Shown here piece by piece: positions 17,269-25,893 of a stretch of DNA of 64,000 nucleotides. Each line of letters begins with the position of its first letter. Position 1 is the stretch's first letter. This stretch comes from Bacteroidales bacterium. GTDB lineage: Bacteria > Bacteroidota > Bacteroidia > Bacteroidales > WCHB1-69. Made by a program: the position numbers and the translations under genes. Under the pieces are notes generated by a model that was given only the letters and a program-made list of their open reading frames with translations, searched no databases and had not been told where the DNA came from. The DNA lies in contig JAIKWD010000012.1 in NCBI GenBank assembly GCA_024685175.1, positions 144,694-208,693 of the forward strand, in the 5' to 3' direction.

Positions 17269-18105
17269 ATGATAAAATTGCAAAACATACAATTTGGTTA
17301 TAGAAAAGGCCATAACATCTTCGAGGATGTGACCTTGGCGATGGAGCCCGGCCACGTATATGGTTTGTTGGGCAAGAACGGGGCGGGCAAGACCACGCTT
17401 TTGAAGATAATGGCGGGCCTGCGTTTCCCAAACGCAGGAACGGCCACCATCTTGGGCGAGAACGCCACCTTGCGCAAGGCCGATGTCTTGAACGACATCT
17501 ATTTCCTGCAAGAGGAGATGTACGTGCCGCACGTCAAGATTCGCCAATTCGTCAATGCCTATGCGCCGTTTTACCCCAACTTCAGCGAAGCACAGTTCGA
17601 CGAATATATGCGCGTGCTGGAACTGCAGAACGAAACCGGGTTTCTGGACAAGCTTTCTCACGGACAGAAGAAGAAGGTCCTCATCGCCTTCTCTTTGGCC
17701 GCCAACACCTCGATCCTGTTTATGGACGAGCCGACCAACGGCCTTGACATCCCGTCCAAGAGCGCTTTCCGCCAGTTGATGGCTTCGGTGGCCGACGACA
17801 GCCGATTGGTCGTCATCTCCACCCATCAGGTGCGCGACCTGCACAGTCTCATCGATATGGTCACCATCCTCGACAACGGTCACATCGTGCTCAACGCCTC
17901 CACTTTCGACATCACGGACAAACTGCTCTTCGATGTGGACAACACTAAAACCGCCGAAGGCAAACTGCTCTATGCGGAAGAGACCCCGCGCGGCATCTAC
18001 CAAGTCAAAACGAACGACCGACACATTGACTCCAGTCTCGATCTCGAGCTCCTGTTCAATGCGGCAATGACCGACAAAGAATCTTTCTACAACCTTTTTA
18101 AATAA
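17269..18105 (+). CDS. ABC transporter ATP-binding protein
   Basis: 278 residues. Walker A GKNGAGKTT (35-43), signature KLSHGQKKKV, Walker B ILFMDEPTNGLD, and the H-loop STHQVRD are all present, so it should be an active ATPase. The C-terminal 60 residues are a family-specific extension. With the membrane protein encoded 236 bases on, it forms an ABC-2/YtrB-like exporter; the linked GntR/YtrA-type regulator suggests a response to envelope stress or an antimicrobial, but the substrate is unknown. Confidence 0.92.
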   Translation: MIKLQNIQFGYRKGHNIFEDVTLAMEPGHVYGLLGKNGAGKTTLLKIMAGLRFPNAGTATILGENATLRKADVLNDIYFLQEEMYVPHVKIRQFVNAYAPFYPNFSEAQFDEYMRVLELQNETGFLDKLSHGQKKKVLIAFSLAANTSILFMDEPTNGLDIPSKSAFRQLMASVADDSRLVVISTHQVRDLHSLIDMVTILDNGHIVLNASTFDITDKLLFDVDNTKTAEGKLLYAEETPRGIYQVKTNDRHIDSSLDLELLFNAAMTDKESFYNLFK

Positions 18106-18111
18106 GACATT

Positions 18112-18330
18112 ATGAAAAAATATACGAATAGAATATTATGCATAGTGGCCCTGGCTGTGGTCATCTTTTTTGTGGTGGGTATTACCTTGGATTTTCAAAT
18201 CACGTATCACAAGCATCCGGAAAGATTGAAAGCGGAAGAATATATCGACTTGACAACCACTCCCGTAAAAACCTCCACGATGAATGTGGAAATCATAGAA
18301 GACTCCACTTTTTCCGTTAAAAACCTTTAA
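18112..18330 (+). CDS. Small single-span membrane protein in the ABC cluster
   Basis: 72 residues: one N-terminal helix (about 8-27), then a polar periplasmic tail ending STFSVKNL. No known domain. It sits 6 bases after the ATPase gene and 11 before the permease gene, so it is in the operon and may be a small accessory subunit. Confidence 0.7.
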   Translation: MKKYTNRILCIVALAVVIFFVVGITLDFQITYHKHPERLKAEEYIDLTTTPVKTSTMNVEIIEDSTFSVKNL

Positions 18331-18341
18331 AATTCAAGACT

Positions 18342-19085
18342 ATGAATCTCAACAATATAAAAAATCTATTGCGCGCATATTTCATTGAGAACTGGAAGCG
18401 CGACTTTATTTGGACCTTCATAATGATGGCAGCCATTACATTTCTTATGGCGATTATGATGAATATCCATACGATATACCCCACCATCGCCATAGTGTTT
18501 GTCATTATGCTGTTCATTTTCCCGGAGAGAGTGTTCAATTCTTTGTATGGCAATTCCAAGAGTATCCATTACCTGATGATACCCGCCACAAACAGCGAAA
18601 AGGTAGTGGCTAATATGTTTTTGGTGAATCTGTACGCCCCTTTCTTCTTGCTGTTATCCGTTTTCATTGGCTACTCCTTGGGATTCCTTGCATTGAAATG
18701 GTATGGATTACCCTATCTTGGAGATTATATGTCTCATTTCAAGTATATCAATTTGGGCAAAAAGATATTTTTACTCTACATGTTGCTCTCCGTGATGTTT
18801 TTCGGATGTATCTATTTCCGCAGACGTGCCACTTTGAGCACGGTCGGAATGGCTCTTTTGGCATTCGTCGTCATTGGAGTTTTGGCCGTGCTGACTTTAT
18901 GGGCCAACGCTCATTTAACCCTTCACACTGGTCTTTCGGACATAGCTTATTCTTTTCCTTCCTCTGTCTCACCCAACGAGACACCCAAAAATGGTGAAGA
19001 AATAATCAATATTATATTAAGATCGCTCGTTATTGTATTCTTCTATGCGATGAGCTTTTTAAGACTAAAAGAAACGGAGGCCTAA
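18342..19085 (+). CDS. ABC transporter membrane subunit
   Basis: 247 residues with about six hydrophobic helices (near 24-42, 45-62, 95-115, 140-158, 165-190 and 220-240). Sequence is typical of poorly conserved Bacteroidota ABC-2-like permeases that follow a GntR-linked ATPase. It would be the translocation pore for the preceding ATPase. Its stop lies one base before the start of the GntR gene. Confidence 0.75.
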   Translation: MNLNNIKNLLRAYFIENWKRDFIWTFIMMAAITFLMAIMMNIHTIYPTIAIVFVIMLFIFPERVFNSLYGNSKSIHYLMIPATNSEKVVANMFLVNLYAPFFLLLSVFIGYSLGFLALKWYGLPYLGDYMSHFKYINLGKKIFLLYMLLSVMFFGCIYFRRRATLSTVGMALLAFVVIGVLAVLTLWANAHLTLHTGLSDIAYSFPSSVSPNETPKNGEEIINIILRSLVIVFFYAMSFLRLKETEA

Positions 19086-19086
19086 T

Positions 19087-19437
19087 ATGGATTTCAACAA
19101 TACGCAAACCATCTGGATGCAGATTGTCGACTGGGTGTTCGAGCAGATTCTGACCTCTGCCTGGAAGCCCGGCGACAAGGCAAAGTCGGTGCGCGAGTTG
19201 GCCGTCACCTTTGAGGTCAACCCCAACACCGTGATGCGCTCCTACGACTATCTGCAAAACAACGACATCTTTATCAACAAGCGTGGCATTGGCTTCTTTG
19301 TCACGGAAAACGCCGTGGAGAAAATCAAGGAAATCCGCAAAAAGCGCTTTATGGAAGAGGAAGTTCCCGTCTTCTTGAAGAATATGAAACTGTTGGATAT
19401 TGACATCAATGAAATTATTAATCAATTAAATCAATAA
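19087..19437 (+). CDS. GntR family regulator, YtrA type
   Basis: 116 residues. The winged-helix DNA-binding domain (about 5-78) is clear: PGDKAKSVRELAVTFEVNPN followed by TVMRSYDYL. The short C-terminal helix pair (80-116) is too small for a ligand domain and fits the YtrA dimerisation arm. These proteins repress a linked ABC exporter. Unusually it is the fourth gene of the cluster and not the first. The inverted repeat at 17160 is its natural candidate target. Confidence 0.9.
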   Translation: MDFNNTQTIWMQIVDWVFEQILTSAWKPGDKAKSVRELAVTFEVNPNTVMRSYDYLQNNDIFINKRGIGFFVTENAVEKIKEIRKKRFMEEEVPVFLKNMKLLDIDINEIINQLNQ

Positions 19438-19439
19438 AA

Positions 19440-21683
19440 ATGAAAAAGTTCTCCATTCTCGCCATTTTGGTTATGGCATTTTTCCAAATGTCCGCCCAAA
19501 ACACCTATTGGGTGTTCTTCACGGACAAGAACAACACTCATTTTAATCCCTATCAATACTTCGACGCGAAGGCTATTGAGCGTTACAATGCTTGCGGTGC
19601 CGACCTGTACGACATCACCAACTATCCCGTGAACGGCCAGTACAGCGATGAGGTGCAAAATCTCACCACCGAGTATGTGGGCACATCCCGTTGGTTGAAT
19701 GCCGTCGCCGTGACAGCCACCGACGAGCAGATTCGTATAGTGGAGGCCCTTCCCTTTGTGGCCCGCACGCAATTGATTGCCACCGAAGCCGTCATGACGG
19801 AGACACCAGCCGAGTTTGCCGACAAGTTGCTGGACGCCGAGTTAAATCAGATTGCCTTGATGCAAGGTGAGAAGTTCCAAAAAAACAACATCAACGGCAA
19901 GGGTGTGCGCATCGCCGTTTTCGACGGTGGCTTTCCCGATGTGGACACGCATCCTGCATTCAAGCACTTGCGCGACAACCATCAGATCATCAAGACCTGG
20001 AACTTCGCCAGCAATAAGGAGAATGTCTACTGCAACAACTCGCACGGCCGAATGGTCTTGAGTTGTATTGCCGGCATTATGAACGACACCACGATGTTGG
20101 GTCTGGCCCCTGGCGCAGAGTTCCTTCTGGCCCGTACGGAAATAGAGGCCGAAAAGAAGAAAGAGGAGATATGGTGGGTGGAGGCCTTGGAATGGGCCGA
20201 CCAGAACGGTGCACACATTGTGAGCAGTTCACTCGGATACGGCATCCAGTTGCACGACCTGAAAGATATGGATGGTCGTAGTTCCATCGTGGCCAAGGGT
20301 GCCAGCACAGCCGCTTCCAAGGGCATTCTGGTATGCACCGCTATGGGCAATGAGGGCACTGACAAGGATTGGAAGATGCTCGTCACGCCTGCCGATGCCG
20401 ATGGTGTGCTCTCCGTAGGAGCCGTGCGTTCTTTGGAGGAAATCGAGAGTTACAGCTCTTTCGGTCCCACCGCCGACGGCCGTCGCAAACCTAACGTGGT
20501 GGCCTGCGGCTACGATATGGTGGCCCAAAGTAACGGCAACTACAGTTATTCTCAAGGCACCTCGTTCGCCACTCCGATGGTCTCCGGTTTCGCTGCCTGC
20601 GTCAAACAGATGCATCCAGAGTGGACCGCCACCCAACTGCTTGAGGAAATTGAGAAGTCCGGCAACCACTATCCCTATTACGACTATGCATTCGGCTACG
20701 GCGTGCCCCAAGCCGGCTATTTCACCGACAAGAAGAAAGCCGAGCCCAAGCATTCCTTCGACTTGGCCGAGAATGCCGATAATCTCTATGTAGTACCCGT
20801 CAACCCGACGGAAAACCGCAAACTGTTTTACAACATCCAAAACGGTGACGGCTCGTTGGAGGACTATTTTGTGAGATGGTTCAAGGACACTCCCATTGAC
20901 TCCAATGCCGCTTTCTCCATCTCCAAGTACGATTTGACGGAAGGACAGACCGTGAATATCTGGTACAACGACCAATATGCGCAATATGTGGTAGGCAAGG
21001 ATAAGGTAGCCGAGAAAACCGCCCAAATCGTATCCGACACCTTGGACTATTCCAATGAGTTTCACGGTATTAGTGGCAGCAAGCCCACCCGCAACATCTA
21101 CACCAGAAAAGGCAACAAATACAACGGTGAATTGGTGCTCAATGCCTCTTTCATGATCCCGACGATGTGGTCGCCCACCGAAGACATCTATCGTGCCGAC
21201 CGTCACTCCCGCTCCTTCTCTTTCAGTTATGTCAACCATTGGCAACTCACCCGAGTGTATGGTTTGGGCTTCCGTATCGGCTTCGGTTCGTCTTGGTATG
21301 CAATGCCCGAAGATCACATCTACTATGGTTATACGCCCACTGTCAAGAAATACAACTTCAAGACCTCTCAATTCGACCTGGAATTCCACCAACGTTTCGT
21401 GCTGACCCATATTTCCAAGCAGAAACTCTATGTGGATTTGGGCGTGTACGGGGATTGGATTACGGGCAGTCGTCTGAAATACAAGACACAATTAGGCGAT
21501 GTTGTGAACAACAATGTCATCAAACACTACAACTACGACAACCTCAAGAAACTGAATTGTGGTGTGCGCATGCGCTTGGGTCTTACCAACTTCTTAGCCA
21601 TCTATGGACAATATCGCATCACCTCGATTATGAAACAGGGCAACGACCTGCCGAAGTGGGAGATTGGTTTCCAGATTTTCTAA
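19440..21683 (+). CDS. S8 subtilisin-like protease with C-terminal barrel-like domain
   Basis: 747 residues with signal peptide (1-20, ending MSAQ). A propeptide-like region (about 20-130) precedes the S8 domain, with Asp162 (VFDGGF), His202 (NNSHGRM), oxyanion Asn304 region (AMGNEG) and Ser375 (QGTSFATPM). After residue about 530 the sequence changes to alternating aromatic/polar strands and ends WEIGFQIF; a terminal Phe is the mark of outer-membrane barrels. No T9SS sorting domain is present. It starts 2 bases after the GntR stop, so it is translated with the exporter cluster. Confidence 0.88.
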   Translation: MKKFSILAILVMAFFQMSAQNTYWVFFTDKNNTHFNPYQYFDAKAIERYNACGADLYDITNYPVNGQYSDEVQNLTTEYVGTSRWLNAVAVTATDEQIRIVEALPFVARTQLIATEAVMTETPAEFADKLLDAELNQIALMQGEKFQKNNINGKGVRIAVFDGGFPDVDTHPAFKHLRDNHQIIKTWNFASNKENVYCNNSHGRMVLSCIAGIMNDTTMLGLAPGAEFLLARTEIEAEKKKEEIWWVEALEWADQNGAHIVSSSLGYGIQLHDLKDMDGRSSIVAKGASTAASKGILVCTAMGNEGTDKDWKMLVTPADADGVLSVGAVRSLEEIESYSSFGPTADGRRKPNVVACGYDMVAQSNGNYSYSQGTSFATPMVSGFAACVKQMHPEWTATQLLEEIEKSGNHYPYYDYAFGYGVPQAGYFTDKKKAEPKHSFDLAENADNLYVVPVNPTENRKLFYNIQNGDGSLEDYFVRWFKDTPIDSNAAFSISKYDLTEGQTVNIWYNDQYAQYVVGKDKVAEKTAQIVSDTLDYSNEFHGISGSKPTRNIYTRKGNKYNGELVLNASFMIPTMWSPTEDIYRADRHSRSFSFSYVNHWQLTRVYGLGFRIGFGSSWYAMPEDHIYYGYTPTVKKYNFKTSQFDLEFHQRFVLTHISKQKLYVDLGVYGDWITGSRLKYKTQLGDVVNNNVIKHYNYDNLKKLNCGVRMRLGLTNFLAIYGQYRITSIMKQGNDLPKWEIGFQIF

Positions 21684-21702
21684 CCGATAAAAAGACACGG
21701 TT

Positions 21703-22191
21703 ATGAAACGATGTTTCTTATCCACACTAATGCCACTTATCGCCACTGTATTGGTGTTATGCTTCACGGTGGCCAATGCCGAGGCGCAATCAGACAAGGC
21801 CAAATACACGAAAATACTAAAAGTGAATTTCAAAAACACGACCAATAGTTTCAAGTTGAAAGGCGTGGGAAATGTCATTGTCAAGGGCTCGAGCGACAAG
21901 GACATTCATTGCGAAGTCCATATGGAGGGTTATGGCTCCACGCCTGAAGCGGCCAAGCGAGAAGTGGACAACGTACAAGCCCTCGCCGCAAAGGATGGCA
22001 GTCCGAAACTCGAGGTTTCCCTGCGCAATGGCCGTTACAACGAAAACAGATGCAAGGTGGTCTCTACCCTGTATCTGCCATCCACGGTGTCGTTTCTACA
22101 CAACGAATCCTTCAGTTTGGAAGACCTTTTATACAAAGCCGTCGACAAAATGGGGGATATTTACGCTTCATTCAGTAAAAAAAGGAACTAA
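21703..22191 (+). CDS. Secreted protein, possible small adhesin-type (DUF4097-like) fold
   Basis: 162 residues with a signal peptide (about 1-28, ending AEAQ). The mature part begins with repeated beta-strand patterns (FKLKGVGNVIVKGSSDKDIH, then CEVHMEG) resembling the right-handed beta repeats of DUF4097 proteins, but it is short. Weak match, so treat as hypothetical. It follows the subtilase gene by 19 bases and is the last gene before a strong terminator. Confidence 0.6.
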   Translation: MKRCFLSTLMPLIATVLVLCFTVANAEAQSDKAKYTKILKVNFKNTTNSFKLKGVGNVIVKGSSDKDIHCEVHMEGYGSTPEAAKREVDNVQALAAKDGSPKLEVSLRNGRYNENRCKVVSTLYLPSTVSFLHNESFSLEDLLYKAVDKMGDIYASFSKKRN

Positions 22192-22214
22192 GCCATAAAA
22201 TACGTTCTTTGAGT

Positions 22215-22279
22215 CTTCCGCTGCATCCGCCGAATCATAGCCATTAACCTAGGCGGGTGCACGGAAGTTTTTGTTTTTT
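22215..22279 (+). terminator. Large terminator hairpin after the subtilase cluster
   Basis: CTTCCG pairs with CGGAAG, then TGCA with TGCA, then TCCGCC with GGCGGG, with one bulged C and a loop of about 20 bases. T-runs follow from 22268. Confidence 0.75.
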
Positions 22280-22319
22280 ATATAACATACTTCATAAATG
22301 CTTTTATCAAAAAGTTTTG

Positions 22320-22327
22320 TATATTTG
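22320..22327 (+). promoter_or_regulatory. -7 box of the T9SS surface-protein gene
   Basis: TATATTTG, 25 bases ahead of the ATG at 22353. It excludes the earlier in-frame ATG at 22257. Confidence 0.65.
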
Positions 22328-22352
22328 CAGCGATTTGATTGGGTGTTTTTTT

Positions 22353-25022
22353 ATGAAGAGATTTTTCCCCACTTTATTTTTTCTTTTGACAATCTTCGTT
22401 GCACATGCACAGATTGACGATTTATTTTGGTTTGCAGCTCCTGATATTACAGCAGGTCACCAGCATAACCCCATGACTTTCTGTGTAACCTCATTCAGCA
22501 ACCCTGCAACGGTAGTCATATCCCAACCTGCCAATCCCTCTTTCACCCCTATTACTATTAATTTAAATCCATATAGTTACTATGCTTTGGATGTAACCGC
22601 CCAAGAAAACATAGTTGAGACCACTCCCAATAATACGGTTTGTAATACAGGTTTTAAAATCACCTCAACAGCCAATATTTCAGCATATTACCAAACGGGT
22701 GCCAACAATAGCGAGATTTATACTCTTAAAGGACGAAATGCCTTAGGCACCGAGTTTGTGGTGCCCATGCAAAACTTTTTAAATACGGGCAATTTCACAC
22801 CACAAGCTTTAAGTAGCGTGGAAATTGTTGCTACTGAGGACAACACCACTGTGGTCATCACACCTTCACGACCTCTTTTGGGTGGTTTGCCAGCTAATGT
22901 TCCCATCACTATCACATTGAATCAGGGACAGACTTATGCCATCAAAGCGGCAAGCACAGCAGCAAATGCTCATTTAACAAACACGCGCATCGTGTCCAAC
23001 AAGCCCATAGCAGTCAACTCTTCCGATGACTCCGCCGAGAGCAATTCTTTTTCCGGATATTCGGGACAAGATCTGGTCGGTGAACAAATCGTTCCCATAG
23101 AATATGCGGGAACCTTCTACATTGCCACCCGCAACGGTAGAGCTTTCGAAGGACTGGTCGTTTCTCCCATATACGATTCAACGCAAGTGTTTATCAATGG
23201 CAACACAAATCCTGCAGCCACACTTGGCATTCATGACTCCTACACTTACATGCTTAGTCAATCGCCCTCCGTGGCCACTACAGTCAGCACAAGCAAGCCT
23301 GCTTTTGTTTTTGAGTTGACCGGCTCCGACGGTGAATGTGGTGGTACAGTGCTTCCTGCCATTGGCTGTACTGGATCACAAGAAGTTGTTTATGCTCGTC
23401 CCTCCTACTCCACCAACATGAAACTTTCTGTTGTGGTGAAAACCAGCGATATTGGAGGCTTTACGGTGAACAACTCAACCACTATGCTCAGTGCCAACGA
23501 TTTCTCTCCAGTGGCCAGCAACCCCAACTGGTCTTACTGTTACAAAGACTTTTCATCTCTCATACCCACCCAAACCGTCATGGTCATCAAGAACAACTTG
23601 GGACCTTTCCACTTGGGTATCCTTGACTATTACACCGGCATGTCTTCCTCCTTGGGCTATTTCAGTGGATACAACCCCATGGGTAAAATCTTGTTGTTGA
23701 TGAATAACACTTACTGTTATGGGGAACGCGTGGAATTCACCTACCGTGCCAGCGATGTGGACACTATCAAGCTCATCACCCCCTCAGGCGACACCCTTTT
23801 GAATCCACCATTCGTCATAGAGAGCATTACCCCCCAAGATACTGGACTCTACTACATTATAGCTCATGGCACTATGGTTTGCGATGAAGAATGGGTGAAA
23901 GATAGCGTGTACTTGCATATCGTCAACATTCTTAAACCCGATTTGGGCCCCGACCAAGAACTTTGTTATGGAGACGTAGCCCATATTGTCTCCAACTACC
24001 CTTTGACCGACGTCAATTACTATTGGAACACGGGAGACAATACTCCCAACATCTCCGTAGCTACCACTGGCGACTACATTCTAGATGTAATAAGTCAAAA
24101 TAACCAGACACAATCGCGGTGCAGTAATTCAGACACTATACATATTAGTTTTTCCCCTATTCCCTTCCCTGATTTTGATGTGGACGGGGAAGCGAGCGGA
24201 TGCGCACCTCTTGATGTCAAGCTCCTAAATTTGACGGAGCCTACCAATGTTACCATGGACTATGTGTGGACTGTCCTCGATGAGGGCGGGCACTTAGTAT
24301 TCCAATCCTTGGAGGAAGACCCGATTTTTACCTTCAAGGATCCTGGTACTTATAGCGTTGTCTTACTTACTACAACAGACAAGGGATGTGTGGATTCTCT
24401 TTATAAATGGAATATGATTCACACCTATCTGCAACCCGAAGTCGATTTTTCCTTTTCCCCATCTGTAATCTATATGTCCGAAAATGGTGGCTTGGCAACA
24501 TTCCAATCCTATCTCTCCTCCAGCATCACCGATTCAAGTCAACTTAACGTTTTTTGGGACTTTGGAGATGGAGAAACAGATTCCGAGAACTTCAATCCCA
24601 CCCACGCATACACTGCATGGGGTGATTATATCGCGAATTTAACAATCAGCACTGAAGGTGATTGCAAGGCCGAAATCAGCCACACCGTCATTGTTGAGGC
24701 AGACCTCATCTTCCCCAATATCATTACGCCCAACGGGGATGGTTCTAACGATGTTTTCGCCATCGGCAATCTGAACACGGACATTAACTACGAAGATCCA
24801 GATGATTATAGGACCAACGAATTATACATTTATGATCGCTGGGGACAATTAGTGTTCAAAGCAAACAACTACGACACATACTCCCGTGATTCGCAAATAT
24901 ATGTAGGTACCAATCCTTTTACGGGCGATAATTTATCGGATGGCGTGTATTATTACGTTTTTTATTACAAGGGCCACTACAAGGAGACCAAATACAATGG
25001 TTCCATTACTATTGTGCGGTAA
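22353..25022 (+). CDS. Large surface protein: IgGFc-binding-like N-terminus, PKD domain, T9SS type B sorting domain
   Basis: 889 residues from MKRFFPTL. Signal peptide (1-19, ending AHAQ). Residues about 25-370 resemble the IgGFc-binding N-terminal domain seen in many Bacteroidota surface proteins (FWFAAPD, then VVPMQNF and the later PIAVNSSDDSAE). Ig/PKD-like modules follow, including FWDFGDGETDSENFNPTHAY near residue 730. The last 90 residues are the gliding-motility-associated CHU_C domain (FPNIITPNGDGSNDVFAIG, YIYDRWGQLVF). It should be secreted by the type IX system and held at the cell surface or released. The 3' end overlaps the convergent lipoprotein gene by 14 bases. Confidence 0.88.
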   Translation: MKRFFPTLFFLLTIFVAHAQIDDLFWFAAPDITAGHQHNPMTFCVTSFSNPATVVISQPANPSFTPITINLNPYSYYALDVTAQENIVETTPNNTVCNTGFKITSTANISAYYQTGANNSEIYTLKGRNALGTEFVVPMQNFLNTGNFTPQALSSVEIVATEDNTTVVITPSRPLLGGLPANVPITITLNQGQTYAIKAASTAANAHLTNTRIVSNKPIAVNSSDDSAESNSFSGYSGQDLVGEQIVPIEYAGTFYIATRNGRAFEGLVVSPIYDSTQVFINGNTNPAATLGIHDSYTYMLSQSPSVATTVSTSKPAFVFELTGSDGECGGTVLPAIGCTGSQEVVYARPSYSTNMKLSVVVKTSDIGGFTVNNSTTMLSANDFSPVASNPNWSYCYKDFSSLIPTQTVMVIKNNLGPFHLGILDYYTGMSSSLGYFSGYNPMGKILLLMNNTYCYGERVEFTYRASDVDTIKLITPSGDTLLNPPFVIESITPQDTGLYYIIAHGTMVCDEEWVKDSVYLHIVNILKPDLGPDQELCYGDVAHIVSNYPLTDVNYYWNTGDNTPNISVATTGDYILDVISQNNQTQSRCSNSDTIHISFSPIPFPDFDVDGEASGCAPLDVKLLNLTEPTNVTMDYVWTVLDEGGHLVFQSLEEDPIFTFKDPGTYSVVLLTTTDKGCVDSLYKWNMIHTYLQPEVDFSFSPSVIYMSENGGLATFQSYLSSSITDSSQLNVFWDFGDGETDSENFNPTHAYTAWGDYIANLTISTEGDCKAEISHTVIVEADLIFPNIITPNGDGSNDVFAIGNLNTDINYEDPDDYRTNELYIYDRWGQLVFKANNYDTYSRDSQIYVGTNPFTGDNLSDGVYYYVFYYKGHYKETKYNGSITIVR

Positions 25023-25872
25023 ACGTTCCCGTTAGACTTCCGAAGTTTTCAACAACGGCGGCATAGGGCATGTGCATTCCGGCGATTGTCCTGTTGTTGT
25101 CGCGGATGTATTGGTATATCTTTTTGCGGGTGGCTGCGGCTTTCTTAGGGTCTTGGTCGTATATGGCGCAGGCTTCCGGATAGGGGATCTGCAAGGCTGC
25201 GGCGTGAATCAAGTCACCCACAATCAGTAAGTTGCCGATTTCGTACAATGTATGCCCCGGCGTATGTCCGGAAGCATCGATGGTCTTGATGTCCTTCAGA
25301 AGCGTGTCGCCTGCGGTAAACCGACGAATGCGGTCGCCGTATGCGCCCAACACGGCCTGCGTGGCCTCGTCGTTGCGAAAACTCTTGAGTTCCTTGTCGG
25401 CAAAATACACGTCCGCGTTAGGAAAAGCGACCTTCCCCTTGGTCAACAAACCGCCGATATGGTCGCGATGGCAGTGCGTGATGCAGATGTTGGTGATATC
25501 TTCGGGCTTGATATTGAGCATAATCAACTTGTCAAGCAACACGCCACCGTTGTCCAATCCCAAACCCGTGTCAAACAGAATGTATTGTCCGTCTTTCTTG
25601 ATCAAAAAACCGTTGATGGAGGATTCGGCTTCGCCATTGGGCATCGTCTCTTTCAGAATTTTCTTGTCCACGTTGGGAAACAAAGATGCGGGCATACTGT
25701 TTTGCTTGTCTTGCAACGTCCACAGTTCAAAATTGTCGAATTGGAAATGGTAAACGCCGGCGATGATGGTGGTGTCTTTCGATTGCGGCTCGTCATTGGC
25801 CGTCTTGGTCTTGTTGGAGTCGCAACCTATGCAGGCGATGGCTACCAGCAAGAAGGGGATGATTTTTTTCAT
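25009..25872 (-). CDS. Metallo-beta-lactamase-fold lipoprotein
   Basis: 287 residues. Lipoprotein signal ends in ACIGC (Cys17). The zinc motif ITHCHRDHIGG places ligands at His133, His135, Asp137 and His138, and SGHTPGHTLYEIG gives a further His. The arrangement fits the lactonase/phosphorylcholine-esterase-like branch of the superfamily and not a beta-lactamase. Substrate unknown. It precedes metG on the map but lies downstream of it in transcription, with a 21-base gap. Confidence 0.85.
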   Translation of the reverse strand: MKKIIPFLLVAIACIGCDSNKTKTANDEPQSKDTTIIAGVYHFQFDNFELWTLQDKQNSMPASLFPNVDKKILKETMPNGEAESSINGFLIKKDGQYILFDTGLGLDNGGVLLDKLIMLNIKPEDITNICITHCHRDHIGGLLTKGKVAFPNADVYFADKELKSFRNDEATQAVLGAYGDRIRRFTAGDTLLKDIKTIDASGHTPGHTLYEIGNLLIVGDLIHAAALQIPYPEACAIYDQDPKKAAATRKKIYQYIRDNNRTIAGMHMPYAAVVENFGSLTGTFTAQ

Positions 25873-25893
25873 TATGGGGAATATTATTAAATG

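Noticed and set aside
20229..21491. 420-codon open frame antisense to the subtilase gene
   Set aside because: Shadow frame; the sense strand holds the catalytic triad in order.
22257..22352. Longer N-terminus of the T9SS surface protein
   Set aside because: The promoter -7 box (22320) lies inside this stretch and the added residues precede a normal signal peptide.
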